Positions 25,064-33,479 of a DNA stretch of 64,000 nt are shown here, piece by piece. The stretch comes from Parachryseolinea silvisoli. Lineage in GTDB: Bacteria; Bacteroidota; Bacteroidia; Cytophagales; Cyclobacteriaceae. Location: the NCBI RefSeq assembly GCF_021190955.1, contig NZ_JAIOAO010000002.1, positions 558,001 through 622,000 of the forward strand. Direction: 5' to 3'. The number at the start of each line of letters is the position of its first letter. Position 1 is the first letter of the stretch. The notes under the pieces are model-generated. The model saw nothing but the letters and a program-made list of their open reading frames with translations. It made no database searches and was not told the DNA's origin. Made by a program: the position numbers and the translations under genes.

Positions 25064-26133
25064 CTGAATTTAGCCCTGTGAAATGTTTTGCCTAGTATAT
25101 AAGTAAGTTTAACCGTCGTCACCATGTAAATATCCTTGTCGCTCTTGTTTCCGCGGAGGTTCTCCGGATTCTCACGGCCGTAGCCGTCCAACACCAGGTA
25201 CGTGCGCCCGTCGACCGGACTGACATACGGCGGATTCGGCAGGTTCCCCGGCGTGAAGAGCTCGCTGGAGCGATACGACATCACCTTGGCCAGCTCGTTG
25301 TTACCGAACACGCCCAAATCCACGTAGTTCTGGCTTACATCGTCGATGTAGTCCGTAAACAGGTAGCGGAACCCGAACTCCACGGAAAGATCCATGAGCT
25401 GGTTGAGTCTAAAACGCGCACCAACGCCCATTGGTATAGCGATCTGAATTCTTTTATAAGGTTTTATGCCGTAGTTCACCGCCGAATCAGCCAGAGTAGC
25501 ATATTGGCCTTCTGTACCGAGCGGTTGCAAGTCTACCCACTCACCGGCTTCGGCCAATGGATTGCCGTCGATGTCTGTATCAGGTGCTTTAGCTTGCGGG
25601 TTGTGGTGAAAGACCGCCACGCCGGCAAACAGGTAAGGAGTCCAGCGCACGCGGCTGATATACGTATCATTGTTCGGGAAAAGGTCGATGCTGGCAACGA
25701 GCGATAGTTCTTTTATGCGATTGCGGAACGACAGGTTACGCTGGAAGCGAAACACGCCGTTTTCGGCATCTCCAGGATCGGCTGAGTCAAAGTCCGAACC
25801 TCTCAGCGTACCATACATGAACGAAGCCGTCATCGTGTAACGCGGACCGAAGCGGTGGCCAAATGCAATACCAATACCCGGGCGCGTAAAGCTAATGTCG
25901 GTACTGAAACGGCTCGGCGCCGGCGCCAGGTCTCCATAGTAGTTCAGCCCATTGAGCGATACCGACACCATGTTGTACGACTTGGTCTTCTCGAAGGAAG
26001 ATTTCCGACCGCGGTAGGTCATCATACGTTTGTTGTTGCGTTTGATGGACCTTCTGTTCATTTGGGCGACGGCCTCTTCTGCATTCGCAGCCAGAAGAAC
26101 AAAAGCGAGTACGGCAAAGATTAGCTTCCTCAT
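25060..26133 (-). CDS. DUF6089-family outer membrane beta-barrel protein
   Basis: 357 residues. Signal peptide ending VAQ, then an unusually basic segment (RRSIKRNNKRMM) before the barrel, which begins MVSVSLNGLNYYGDLAP. Strand-turn repeats such as PYLFAGVAVFHHNP and YMVTTVKLTYILG fit an outer-membrane barrel with long extracellular loops. It is a paralogue of the next gene and is coupled to it by an ATGA overlap. nadK lies 52 bases upstream. The function is not known; some Bacteroidota DUF6089 proteins sit in type IX secretion neighbourhoods, but no other such gene is near except gldB. Confidence 0.8.
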   Translation of the reverse strand: MRKLIFAVLAFVLLAANAEEAVAQMNRRSIKRNNKRMMTYRGRKSSFEKTKSYNMVSVSLNGLNYYGDLAPAPSRFSTDISFTRPGIGIAFGHRFGPRYTMTASFMYGTLRGSDFDSADPGDAENGVFRFQRNLSFRNRIKELSLVASIDLFPNNDTYISRVRWTPYLFAGVAVFHHNPQAKAPDTDIDGNPLAEAGEWVDLQPLGTEGQYATLADSAVNYGIKPYKRIQIAIPMGVGARFRLNQLMDLSVEFGFRYLFTDYIDDVSQNYVDLGVFGNNELAKVMSYRSSELFTPGNLPNPPYVSPVDGRTYLVLDGYGRENPENLRGNKSDKDIYMVTTVKLTYILGKTFHRAKFR

Positions 26134-26185
26134 GTTGGTAAAAATAAGCTTCTATAGATCAGAGAATTACAAAATTACTAAAATT

Positions 26186-27064
26186 TCAATTACGGATGTC
26201 CAGGCCCCAGTTCAACTTATGGCGGAGGGTACGGAAGTAATGTTGCCCTTCCAATTGAACCAAATGCACAACATAATCCGATTTCGATACCTTCATAACT
26301 GCCGAAGCATCTACCGACGCCACCCGCGAATCCAATGAAACCAGAAATTTTTTACTCCGCCCCTCCACACGAAACGTGATCTCCGCCGTGTCGGGAACTA
26401 CGATCGGCCGCACCGTCAAATTATGTGGACTTACCGGAGTGATAACAAAATTTCCAGATCTGGGAAAAATCAAAGGCCCCCCGCAGCTCAGGGAATAGCC
26501 TGTAGAACCCGTGGGAGTCGACACAATAATGCCGTCAGCCCAGTACGTGTTCAGGAACTCACCGTCGATGTAGGTGTGAATTGTGATCATCGACGACGTG
26601 TCCTTTTTCACCAGCGTAAAATCATTTAATGCGAAATTCTGCTTGCCAAAGGCGTCTGAGTTGGTGTCGAGCTTCAGCATGGAACGCTTTTCGGTGGTAT
26701 AAGCACCCTGGCAAACCTGCAGTAAAGCCTGTTCCGTCTCCTCCTTGCTGATGGTCGCCAGAAACCCTAGCCGCCCCGTATTAATCCCCAGTACAGGAAT
26801 CTTCTGCTTCGCAATATGTGTAACGGCTTCAAGAAGTGTGCCATCGCCCCCTACACTGATAAACACATCCACGCCCTTCAGCGAGTCGTCGGGATTGAAT
26901 GTCTTCTTGATCTTTATCTTCTTAAAAGCCGCTGTCTTTAGATACGAACCGAACCTGGCCGAAACCCAGATCTCAACTTTCTGCTGCTGAAGGATCTCAA
27001 AAATACGGGCAATAAAAGGCGCTGACTGACGATTAAACTCCTTCCCATGAACAGCGATTCGCAT
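26186..27064 (-). CDS. nadK: NAD kinase
   Basis: 292 residues, the usual bacterial length. Key motifs: GGDGTLLEAV with the catalytic GGDGT at 72-76, LNDFTL, and ADGIIVSTPTGSTGYS followed by GGP, plus the C-terminal PHNLTVRP. It phosphorylates NAD to NADP. The enzyme is soluble and essential. It starts 96 bases downstream of prmA and runs into the DUF6089 / uppS / bamA block; no clear promoter was found in the gap. Confidence 0.97.
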   Translation of the reverse strand: MRIAVHGKEFNRQSAPFIARIFEILQQQKVEIWVSARFGSYLKTAAFKKIKIKKTFNPDDSLKGVDVFISVGGDGTLLEAVTHIAKQKIPVLGINTGRLGFLATISKEETEQALLQVCQGAYTTEKRSMLKLDTNSDAFGKQNFALNDFTLVKKDTSSMITIHTYIDGEFLNTYWADGIIVSTPTGSTGYSLSCGGPLIFPRSGNFVITPVSPHNLTVRPIVVPDTAEITFRVEGRSKKFLVSLDSRVASVDASAVMKVSKSDYVVHLVQLEGQHYFRTLRHKLNWGLDIRN

Positions 27065-27160
27065 GTTGACGTCTATTTAAATTTCTGACCCAGCAGGTCA
27101 TTCACGCTAAAAAATCTCACGCTGGAATTAAAGATAGAAAGGATGTGGCAATGGAGCAAG

Positions 27161-28006
27161 CTACCGGCCGCCGCTTGCCTCTTTCTGAAAAAGTACTGAT
27201 GCCCACGACTCACGTTCATCGTCGCGCACCGGGCGCAGGCCATAACGGCCCGCCTCCCCGGCAATGTCGGCAATGTCGTGTGTATAAAAGCCACTTAATA
27301 GCAGCAAGCCACCGGGCGCCAGGCAGCCCTGGTAATATTTAATTTCTTGGAGTAATACGTTCTTGTTGATGTTGGCCAGAATGATGTCGAACGTCCCCTG
27401 CGGCTGCAAGTCCTCAAACTTACCCTGCTCAAGATGAATACCCGTGCAACCGTTCACCTCGATATTCTCCTGACCGTTGATGACACTCCATTCGTCAATG
27501 TCGAATGCTTCCACCGAAGTCGCACCCAGCTTACACGCCATAATCGACAAGATGGCCGTGCCACAGCCGGCGTCCATCACGCGCTTGTCGCGATGATCCA
27601 TGTCCAGCTGGCTCTTCACCATCAGGTACGTGGTCTGATGGTGGCCCGTGCCAAACGACATCTTGGGAGTGATGACGATCTCGTACGGATACGCCGCATC
27701 GGGCGCATGAAACGCTGCGCGTATAAGGCAACGGTTGTCGACGATAATAGGCTGATAGCTCTGTTCCCACTCTTCGTTCCAGTTACGCTTCTCGATCTTA
27801 TCTTGTTCGAAAGTAAGCGGCGTCTGTGCGCCATAGCGCGTCTTGATCTCTTCTAATTTTTCTTTATCGTAATTCTCCAACGTAACATACGCCTCAAAAC
27901 CACTGTCGGTCTCGAGAAAAGAATCAAAGCCTGCCTCCGCCATCTCAGCCATGAGGATCTCCGAATAGTCCGGAGCACAGGTCACCTGAAAACGCGAGTA
28001 GTACAT
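27161..28006 (-). CDS. prmA: Ribosomal protein L11 methyltransferase
   Basis: 281 residues, within the normal range of PrmA. A substrate-recognition N-terminal domain (MYYSRFQVTC...) precedes a Rossmann methyltransferase domain with PKMSFGTGHHQTTYLM, the SAM motif DAGCGTAILSIMACKLGA, and the catalytic NINKNVL. Such enzymes trimethylate lysines and the N terminus of L11. The gene starts 30 bases after tpiA and is followed by nadK, probably on one message. Confidence 0.93.
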   Translation of the reverse strand: MYYSRFQVTCAPDYSEILMAEMAEAGFDSFLETDSGFEAYVTLENYDKEKLEEIKTRYGAQTPLTFEQDKIEKRNWNEEWEQSYQPIIVDNRCLIRAAFHAPDAAYPYEIVITPKMSFGTGHHQTTYLMVKSQLDMDHRDKRVMDAGCGTAILSIMACKLGATSVEAFDIDEWSVINGQENIEVNGCTGIHLEQGKFEDLQPQGTFDIILANINKNVLLQEIKYYQGCLAPGGLLLLSGFYTHDIADIAGEAGRYGLRPVRDDERESWASVLFQKEASGGR

Positions 28007-28036
28007 GCGTAAAGAATGGAAATCGAATTAAACTGC

Positions 28037-28798
28037 TTAAGCTCCTTTGATGACTTCCGTGAAGTCGCGCGACTTGAGGGATGCGCCGCCCACAAGGCCA
28101 CCGTCTACGTCGGGACAAGAGAAAAGCTCCTTAGCATTGGCGGCGTTTACACTACCACCATATAATATAATGATGGTATCGGCTACAGCCTGACCGTATT
28201 TGCTCGCCAGGTGCGTGCGGATTACCGCGTGCATATCTTGTGCTTGCTGTGCAGACGCTGTCTTACCGGTGCCGATAGCCCATACAGGCTCATAAGCAAT
28301 CACCACTTTCTTCAACGCGTCAGCATTGAGGTGGAACAGGCCTTCTTCTACTTGCTTCTTCACCAGTGCTTCGTGGGTGTTCGCCTCGCGCACCTCCAGC
28401 GGCTCGCCGCAGCAGAAGATGGGAGACAGGCCGTGCTTCAACGCTACGTCTACTTTCTTCGCCAGCAGCTTGCCGTCTTCACCAAAGTATTGACGGCGCT
28501 CGCTGTGACCCAGGATAACGTAGGGGATACCCATCGACTTGAGCATCGGTGCCGACACCTCGCCGGTATACGCACCTGACTCGTGCTCGCTGCAGTTTTG
28601 TGCACCTACAGAAATCCGCGCGTTGTTGCCCAACTGATTTTTGATCGGCAGCAAATAGGGGAAGGGCACGCAAAAGATCACTTTCGCATCACCTTTTACT
28701 TCGTCTGCCACCATACCCGTTACCTCTGAAGCAAGGATGTTTGCTTCTTCCAGGGTCTTGTTCATTTTCCAGTTGCCGGCTACGATTTTCTGACGCAT
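28037..28798 (-). CDS. tpiA: Triosephosphate isomerase
   Basis: 253 residues with Lys13 region NWKMN, catalytic His in LGHSERRQYFG, catalytic Glu in AYEPVWAIGTGKTAS and the phosphate-binding loop LYGGSVNAANA, all intact. It interconverts dihydroxyacetone phosphate and glyceraldehyde-3-phosphate in glycolysis. It has its own promoter just upstream of its start, overlapping the end of the GldB-like gene, and prmA follows 30 bases downstream. Confidence 0.98.
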   Translation of the reverse strand: MRQKIVAGNWKMNKTLEEANILASEVTGMVADEVKGDAKVIFCVPFPYLLPIKNQLGNNARISVGAQNCSEHESGAYTGEVSAPMLKSMGIPYVILGHSERRQYFGEDGKLLAKKVDVALKHGLSPIFCCGEPLEVREANTHEALVKKQVEEGLFHLNADALKKVVIAYEPVWAIGTGKTASAQQAQDMHAVIRTHLASKYGQAVADTIIILYGGSVNAANAKELFSCPDVDGGLVGGASLKSRDFTEVIKGA

Positions 28799-28825
28799 AG
28801 TTCTGTAGATTTAGATTTGAGGCCC

Positions 28826-28856
28826 CAAAGATATTTTTTTCCCCCTGTTTTCCCAA
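28826..28856 (-). promoter_or_regulatory. Bacteroidota-type promoter for tpiA
   Basis: Reading leftward, TTG (28856-28854), a 20-base spacer and TATCTTTG (28833-28826), an exact TAnnTTTG. The site is 2 bases beyond the stop of the upstream GldB-like gene, so tpiA can be expressed apart from it. Confidence 0.65.
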
Positions 28857-28858
28857 CC

Positions 28859-29866
28859 CTATTGCGGACGGTACCGCGACTCCTTGAAAAGCTGTTGGGC
28901 ATCTTCCGTCGCCATGAGCTGCGGCAGGGTCTTGTCGGCGTGTGATTTCATATAACTGTTGACAATGCGCCAACCCACCCACTGGCCAATGCGGCCCGGG
29001 CATTTCTCACCTACTTGTACCGTGATCGGTCGCTCGCCGAGATAGTCTTTCTTCACCACGTAACTGGTTTCATACAGCACCTTGCTTTCAATAAACCGCG
29101 CCCAGATCAGGTCCTCGTGCGCGCGCGACCCGTTGATCTCCGCCGGCGTATACCAGATCAACGTGCTGTCGGGCAAACACGGCATCATGTGTTTGGCAAA
29201 ATAAAACGACTTGCCATAGGCAATCATGTCGGCCAGTACCGTCTTGTCTTGCAAAGAGGTTTTGTTAAACTGGTCGCTGATGCCAAACATCAACAGGCAC
29301 GAAGGAACAATATCGTCCGGATCGTATTTGCGCAGCAGGTAATCGTACGTCTTGGGCCGGTACTTGGCACCGGCACCGAGGTAAAAGTCGAGGCTGACAA
29401 GAATGAGCGTATCCGACACCAGCAAGTCCGTGTCGAGGCCCGAGATCAGCGTCTTGACCTTCGGCGGGGTAAAGTCGGGATAATAATATTGAATGTGCGC
29501 AAAGGCATCTTCGAAGCTTTTACGCAGTCCACTGCCATCGCCAAACACCCGCTTGACCTCCATCGCCAGCGTATCGAGGTGTGGGTTGGCGAACCGTGCG
29601 TACAGTTCGTTAATAAAGACCGAGTCGTCGGGGTACTCCGTCCGCCGGAACATATAGTCCCGCACCAACGGCTCACGCGAGAGCAGCGCCACCAGCTCCT
29701 GCTTGCTTTTCACCTGCACCAACGCGTCCTGTAATTGATCGAACGTGATGGCTACACCTTCGCCTGCCAGATTGGGCTCAAACACACAGCCCTCTTCGCG
29801 TTCCTTATCACTACAACCACTCAAAAAAATCAAGGCGGCAAATAAGCCGATCAATGCGCTCCTCAT
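28859..29866 (-). CDS. gldB: GldB-like gliding motility lipoprotein
   Basis: 335 residues with a lipoprotein signal (LFAALIFLSGC, Cys18). The body has the features I associate with GldB: the HIQYYYPDF segment, a VSLDFYLGAG strand, a mid-protein motif with PDSTLIWYTPAEI, and the closing PGRIGQWVGWRIVNSYM. In flavobacterial gliding GldB is required for type IX secretion-linked motility. Here the neighbours are tpiA and a DUF6702 gene, not the usual gldC, so the motility role is an inference from family. Length matches GldB. Confidence 0.75.
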   Translation of the reverse strand: MRSALIGLFAALIFLSGCSDKEREEGCVFEPNLAGEGVAITFDQLQDALVQVKSKQELVALLSREPLVRDYMFRRTEYPDDSVFINELYARFANPHLDTLAMEVKRVFGDGSGLRKSFEDAFAHIQYYYPDFTPPKVKTLISGLDTDLLVSDTLILVSLDFYLGAGAKYRPKTYDYLLRKYDPDDIVPSCLLMFGISDQFNKTSLQDKTVLADMIAYGKSFYFAKHMMPCLPDSTLIWYTPAEINGSRAHEDLIWARFIESKVLYETSYVVKKDYLGERPITVQVGEKCPGRIGQWVGWRIVNSYMKSHADKTLPQLMATEDAQQLFKESRYRPQ

Positions 29867-29903
29867 AATCCGTGTAAAATATCCAGTGTTGTGCTGCTGT
29901 CAT

Positions 29904-30395
29904 TTAAAAATCTAATTGCCCGGTCGATTCATCCGCTGTCAGTCGCAGACTCTTCACCTTGCCCTGCACCGTAACATGCACCAAATTGGACTGGTCGCGA
30001 TAAGTCTCCATAATGACAGAGTTTGTCACCTGAATTTTTTTCCACCGTTTCACCGGGCTCACCTCCACATAAAAAATAAATGCCTCGCCCTCCTTTTCGT
30101 GTCCGAGGTATTTAACCTTCTGCGCCTTACCATCAAGCTGAATGGTAAAATGCTCCGCCAAGTACGGTCCCATCATCTCATCCACTGTAATACCTTTCGG
30201 CACCGTAATATCCAGTTCCGGCTGTTTAAGCCGGTTGCGCATAACCACCTCCAGGTCGTCAACAAAAACCCGCATCATAATTTCCAGCGCCTTGTCCTTC
30301 TCATCAAACGCAACCTCCGTCACCGACACATGCAACGGATGCGCCACGACAACCAGCACCAGCCATTGAACAAAAGAAAGAACACCTGAAACCAT
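29904..30395 (-). CDS. DUF6702-family exported protein
   Basis: 163 residues. A short N-terminal export signal ends before AHPLHVSVTEVAFDEK, which is the start of the mature domain; the rest is beta-rich with VFVDDLEVVMR and a long C-terminal strand region (IQVTNSVIMETY). It matches the DUF6702 family of Bacteroidota, of unknown function. The opening HPLHVS...DDLE pattern resembles the periplasmic N-terminal region of the fused HupE/UreJ_2 proteins of other bacteria, and a HupE gene starts 226 bases away in the opposite direction. That connection is inference. Confidence 0.72.
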   Translation of the reverse strand: MVSGVLSFVQWLVLVVVAHPLHVSVTEVAFDEKDKALEIMMRVFVDDLEVVMRNRLKQPELDITVPKGITVDEMMGPYLAEHFTIQLDGKAQKVKYLGHEKEGEAFIFYVEVSPVKRWKKIQVTNSVIMETYRDQSNLVHVTVQGKVKSLRLTADESTGQLDF

Positions 30396-30573
30396 TCGCG
30401 CACTTTTTTAAAGGCCAAAAATAGTGAATAAGAACAAAAGGAGGGGAGGAGATCCCTACAACACCCCCCACAGAACCTGCCAAAACCCACAAAACACCTC
30501 TTCATAGCCCCATACCAGCATCCAGCCACCCCCATATTCAGGTATCCGTGCTCCGTGCAATCAACAGAACAAT

Positions 30574-30605
30574 GCACAATTCAAACTTATCTCCTATAAT
30601 TGTGC
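30574..30605. promoter_or_regulatory. Perfect dyad upstream of hupE
   Basis: Eight-base perfect inverted repeat GCACAATT / AATTGTGC (30574-30581 and 30598-30605) with a 16-base spacer, 16 bases before the HupE start. It could be a protein-binding operator or a leader hairpin. No transcriptional start could be placed. Confidence 0.4.
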
Positions 30606-30621
30606 CCCTTTATCACAAACG

Positions 30622-31224
30622 ATGAGCGAGTTTAGAGTTTATTTCGAGATCGGCAGGGATCATATTTTGGATTACCAGGATGGGTACGACCACATTTTGT
30701 TTGTCGTGTCTTTGTGTGCTTTGTATCTCATGCGCGACTGGCGCCAGATTCTTGTACTGGTCACAGCCTTCACGATCGGCCACTCCATCACACTGGCCCT
30801 GTCGGTGCTCAACATCGTCACGGTGAAATCCGAGCTGATCGAATTTCTGATTCCGCTCACCATTTTCATCACGTCGGTCTCGAACCTGTTCAAAGACGAA
30901 GAAAATCCAGGTACCGGCACGCTGCAGTTGAACTATCTGTTTGCCGCGGTCTTTGGCCTGGTTCATGGCCTTGGATTTTCGAACTACCTGCGAGGCATCC
31001 TTGGCAAAGACGATCGGATCGTATCCCAACTATTAGCCTTTAATCTGGGCTTGGAGGTTGGCCAGATAATTATTGTTGTGCTGTTTCTGGTCGCCGCCTT
31101 TATTATGGTAGATTTATTTGGTGTGAACCGTCGCGATTGGAAAATGGTAATTTCTTCAGCCATCGCCGGCATGGCCCTGATGCTCATGAAAGATACTTTC
31201 GAGCATTTAAAACAAAGCCTTTGA
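30622..31224 (+). CDS. HupE/UreJ-family membrane protein (probable metal permease)
   Basis: 200 residues, mostly hydrophobic, with five or six membrane helices. Conserved histidine motifs of the HupE/UreJ family are visible: YDHILFVVSL near residue 23, FTIGHSITLAL, and FGLVHGLGFS with GLEVGQ later, which are candidate metal-binding sites. The family is linked to nickel or other metal uptake in hydrogenase and urease loci, but no such enzymes are nearby; instead two M1 zinc peptidases follow within 20 bases. The substrate metal here is not known. Confidence 0.85.
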   Translation: MSEFRVYFEIGRDHILDYQDGYDHILFVVSLCALYLMRDWRQILVLVTAFTIGHSITLALSVLNIVTVKSELIEFLIPLTIFITSVSNLFKDEENPGTGTLQLNYLFAAVFGLVHGLGFSNYLRGILGKDDRIVSQLLAFNLGLEVGQIIIVVLFLVAAFIMVDLFGVNRRDWKMVISSAIAGMALMLMKDTFEHLKQSL

Positions 31225-31243
31225 CTAACTCAAAAAACCTAAT

Positions 31244-33469
31244 ATGACACGTATCTTAACCTTGTCCTGCCTCGCCCTTCTTGTGCTAACAAGACTGCAA
31301 GCGCAGGACGCACCCAAATGGAAAGGCAAGTTCGAGCAGTTGGACCAGCTCCTCCCGACTCCCAACGAATACCGCTCAGGCTCGGGTGCTCCCGGCCCCA
31401 AATACTGGCAGCAAAAAGCCGACTACGTCATCAACGTCGAGCTGAACGACGACAACCAAAGCGTAACCGGTAATGAAACGATTACCTACACCAACAACTC
31501 GCCCGACGCGCTAAAGTACCTGTGGCTGCAGCTCGACCAAAACAAACTGGCCGATGGCAACATGACGCAGAAGACAAAAGCCGGTACCATTAAGGATTCT
31601 GTCGACACCCGTACCGCCGCGGCAAACCTGAACCTCTATGACTTCGACGGTGGCTTTAAGATCAAATCCGTAAAAGATGCCAGCGGCAAAACGCTGCCCT
31701 ACATGGTCAACTACACCATGATGCGCATCGACCTGCCCCAGGCCCTCGCACCGGGTCAGAAGTTTACTTTCTCCATTGACTGGGGCTACAACATCAACGA
31801 CGGCATCCGCTTCCGCGAACGCACGCAGTTTGAATACTTCCCTGAAGATGGCAATTACTCCTATGTGATCGCCCAGTGGTACCCCCGCATGTGCGTGTAC
31901 GACGACTATGAAGGCTGGCAAAACAAACAGTTCCTCGGCCAGGGCGAGTTTGCATTGACCTTCGGCGACTATAAAGTAAAGATCACCGTTCCGGCCGACC
32001 ACATCGTCGGCGCAACTGGCCAGCTGAAGAACGCTGACGCGGTATTGAGCAAAGCCCAACTGGAGCGCTGGCAAAAAGCCAAAACCACGTTCGACAAACC
32101 CGTGATCATTGCCACACAAGACGAGGCCGTTCAACGCGAAAAGACCAAGGTAAAAGAGAAAAAGACGTGGGAATTCCACGCCGAGAACGTACGCGACTTT
32201 GCCTTTGCCACCTCCCGTAAGTTTATCTGGGATGCCCAAGCGGTGAAAATCGGCAACTACACGCCCCTGGCGATGTCGTTCTATCCAAAAGAAGGCAACC
32301 CCCTGTGGGAAAAAGAATCAACCAACGCCGTAAAAAATGCGCTGGAAGTATACTCACGCATGACTATTGACTACCCGTATCCGGTAGCTATATCCGTACA
32401 CGCTGCAGCCCAGGGCATGGAATATCCCATGATCTGCTTCAACTACGGCCGACCGGCAAAAGATGGCACGTATAGCGCGGCCGTTCGCAAAGGCATGGTC
32501 GGCGTCGTGGTACACGAAGTGGGCCACAACTTCTTCCCGATGATCATCAACAACGACGAGCGCCAGACCACCTGGATGGACGAAGGTGTCAACACCTTTG
32601 TGCAGCTCGTGACGGAAATCGAACGCTACCCCGACATTGACTTCGACCGCGGCAAGCCGGCCGCTCTGGTACCTTACATGAAGGGCGACCAGAGCAACAT
32701 GCGCCCGCTGATGGTAAATTCCGAACAGGTCATTCAGTTTGGTGCTGAACAATATGCAAAAGCTGGCACCGGCCTCTTCATGCTGCGCGAAACCATCATG
32801 GGCCGCGAGCTCTTTGACAGAGCCTTTAAGGAATATGCACAACGTTGGGCCTTCAAACATCCCAAGCCTGCAGACTTCTTCCGCACACTCGAAGACGCTT
32901 CTGCCGTGGACCTCGACTGGTTCTGGAGAGGCTGGTTCTATTCAACAGACGCAGTAGATCAGTCCATCGATCAGGTCAAATGGTTCAAAATGCGCAAAGA
33001 GGAAGTCGACCCGGAAAAGAAAAATGTGAAGACCAAGCCCGGAGACCTGGCCCAGAACGAAGAGAAATACCAGAGCTTCAACAGCGGCGCTGAGCCGTTC
33101 TCGCTTAGCAACACCGACCCGCGCATGTACGGTGAGTTCAGAAGCCAGATCGACGACAAGGCTGTCATGGCGAAACTGCAAGACAAAAACATCTACGAAG
33201 TAAGCCTCAGCAACAAAGGTGGAATGGTAATGCCCGTGGTGATCGAGTGGACCTACAAAGATGGCTCGAAAGAGATCGAACGTCTGCCCGCCGAAATCTG
33301 GCGCACGAACGAAACAAAGGTGACCAAGGTGTTTGTGAAAGACAAAGAAGTGACAGGCATCGTACTCGATCCACAAAAAGAACTCACAGACATCAATACA
33401 CAGGACAACGTGTTCCCCAAAACACAGGCGCCCTCGAAGTTTGAGGAGTTTAAAAAGAAGACCAAATAA
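31244..33469 (+). CDS. Secreted M1-family metallopeptidase (gluzincin)
   Basis: 741 residues with a signal peptide ending LQAQ. An N-terminal beta domain is followed by a gluzincin catalytic domain: GMEYPMICFNYG takes the place of the GAMEN exopeptidase motif, HEVGH is at 424-428 and the third zinc ligand Glu447 is in WMDEGVNTF, with the correct 18-residue spacing. The C-terminal region is long and charged. It is therefore a complete zinc peptidase, probably exported to the periplasm or cell surface. It starts 19 bases after hupE. The following gene is a close paralogue. Confidence 0.92.
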   Translation: MTRILTLSCLALLVLTRLQAQDAPKWKGKFEQLDQLLPTPNEYRSGSGAPGPKYWQQKADYVINVELNDDNQSVTGNETITYTNNSPDALKYLWLQLDQNKLADGNMTQKTKAGTIKDSVDTRTAAANLNLYDFDGGFKIKSVKDASGKTLPYMVNYTMMRIDLPQALAPGQKFTFSIDWGYNINDGIRFRERTQFEYFPEDGNYSYVIAQWYPRMCVYDDYEGWQNKQFLGQGEFALTFGDYKVKITVPADHIVGATGQLKNADAVLSKAQLERWQKAKTTFDKPVIIATQDEAVQREKTKVKEKKTWEFHAENVRDFAFATSRKFIWDAQAVKIGNYTPLAMSFYPKEGNPLWEKESTNAVKNALEVYSRMTIDYPYPVAISVHAAAQGMEYPMICFNYGRPAKDGTYSAAVRKGMVGVVVHEVGHNFFPMIINNDERQTTWMDEGVNTFVQLVTEIERYPDIDFDRGKPAALVPYMKGDQSNMRPLMVNSEQVIQFGAEQYAKAGTGLFMLRETIMGRELFDRAFKEYAQRWAFKHPKPADFFRTLEDASAVDLDWFWRGWFYSTDAVDQSIDQVKWFKMRKEEVDPEKKNVKTKPGDLAQNEEKYQSFNSGAEPFSLSNTDPRMYGEFRSQIDDKAVMAKLQDKNIYEVSLSNKGGMVMPVVIEWTYKDGSKEIERLPAEIWRTNETKVTKVFVKDKEVTGIVLDPQKELTDINTQDNVFPKTQAPSKFEEFKKKTK

Positions 33470-33479
33470 AGTGGGAAAC

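Noticed and set aside
30416-30423. TATTTTTG on the minus strand upstream of the DUF6702 gene.
   Set aside because: The nearest TTG elements are 11 or 35 bases away rather than about 19, so I did not call a promoter.
30304-30577. Two short minus-strand frames overlapping the DUF6702 start.
   Set aside because: Cys- and Phe-rich composition, overlap with DUF6702 in another frame, and no start context.
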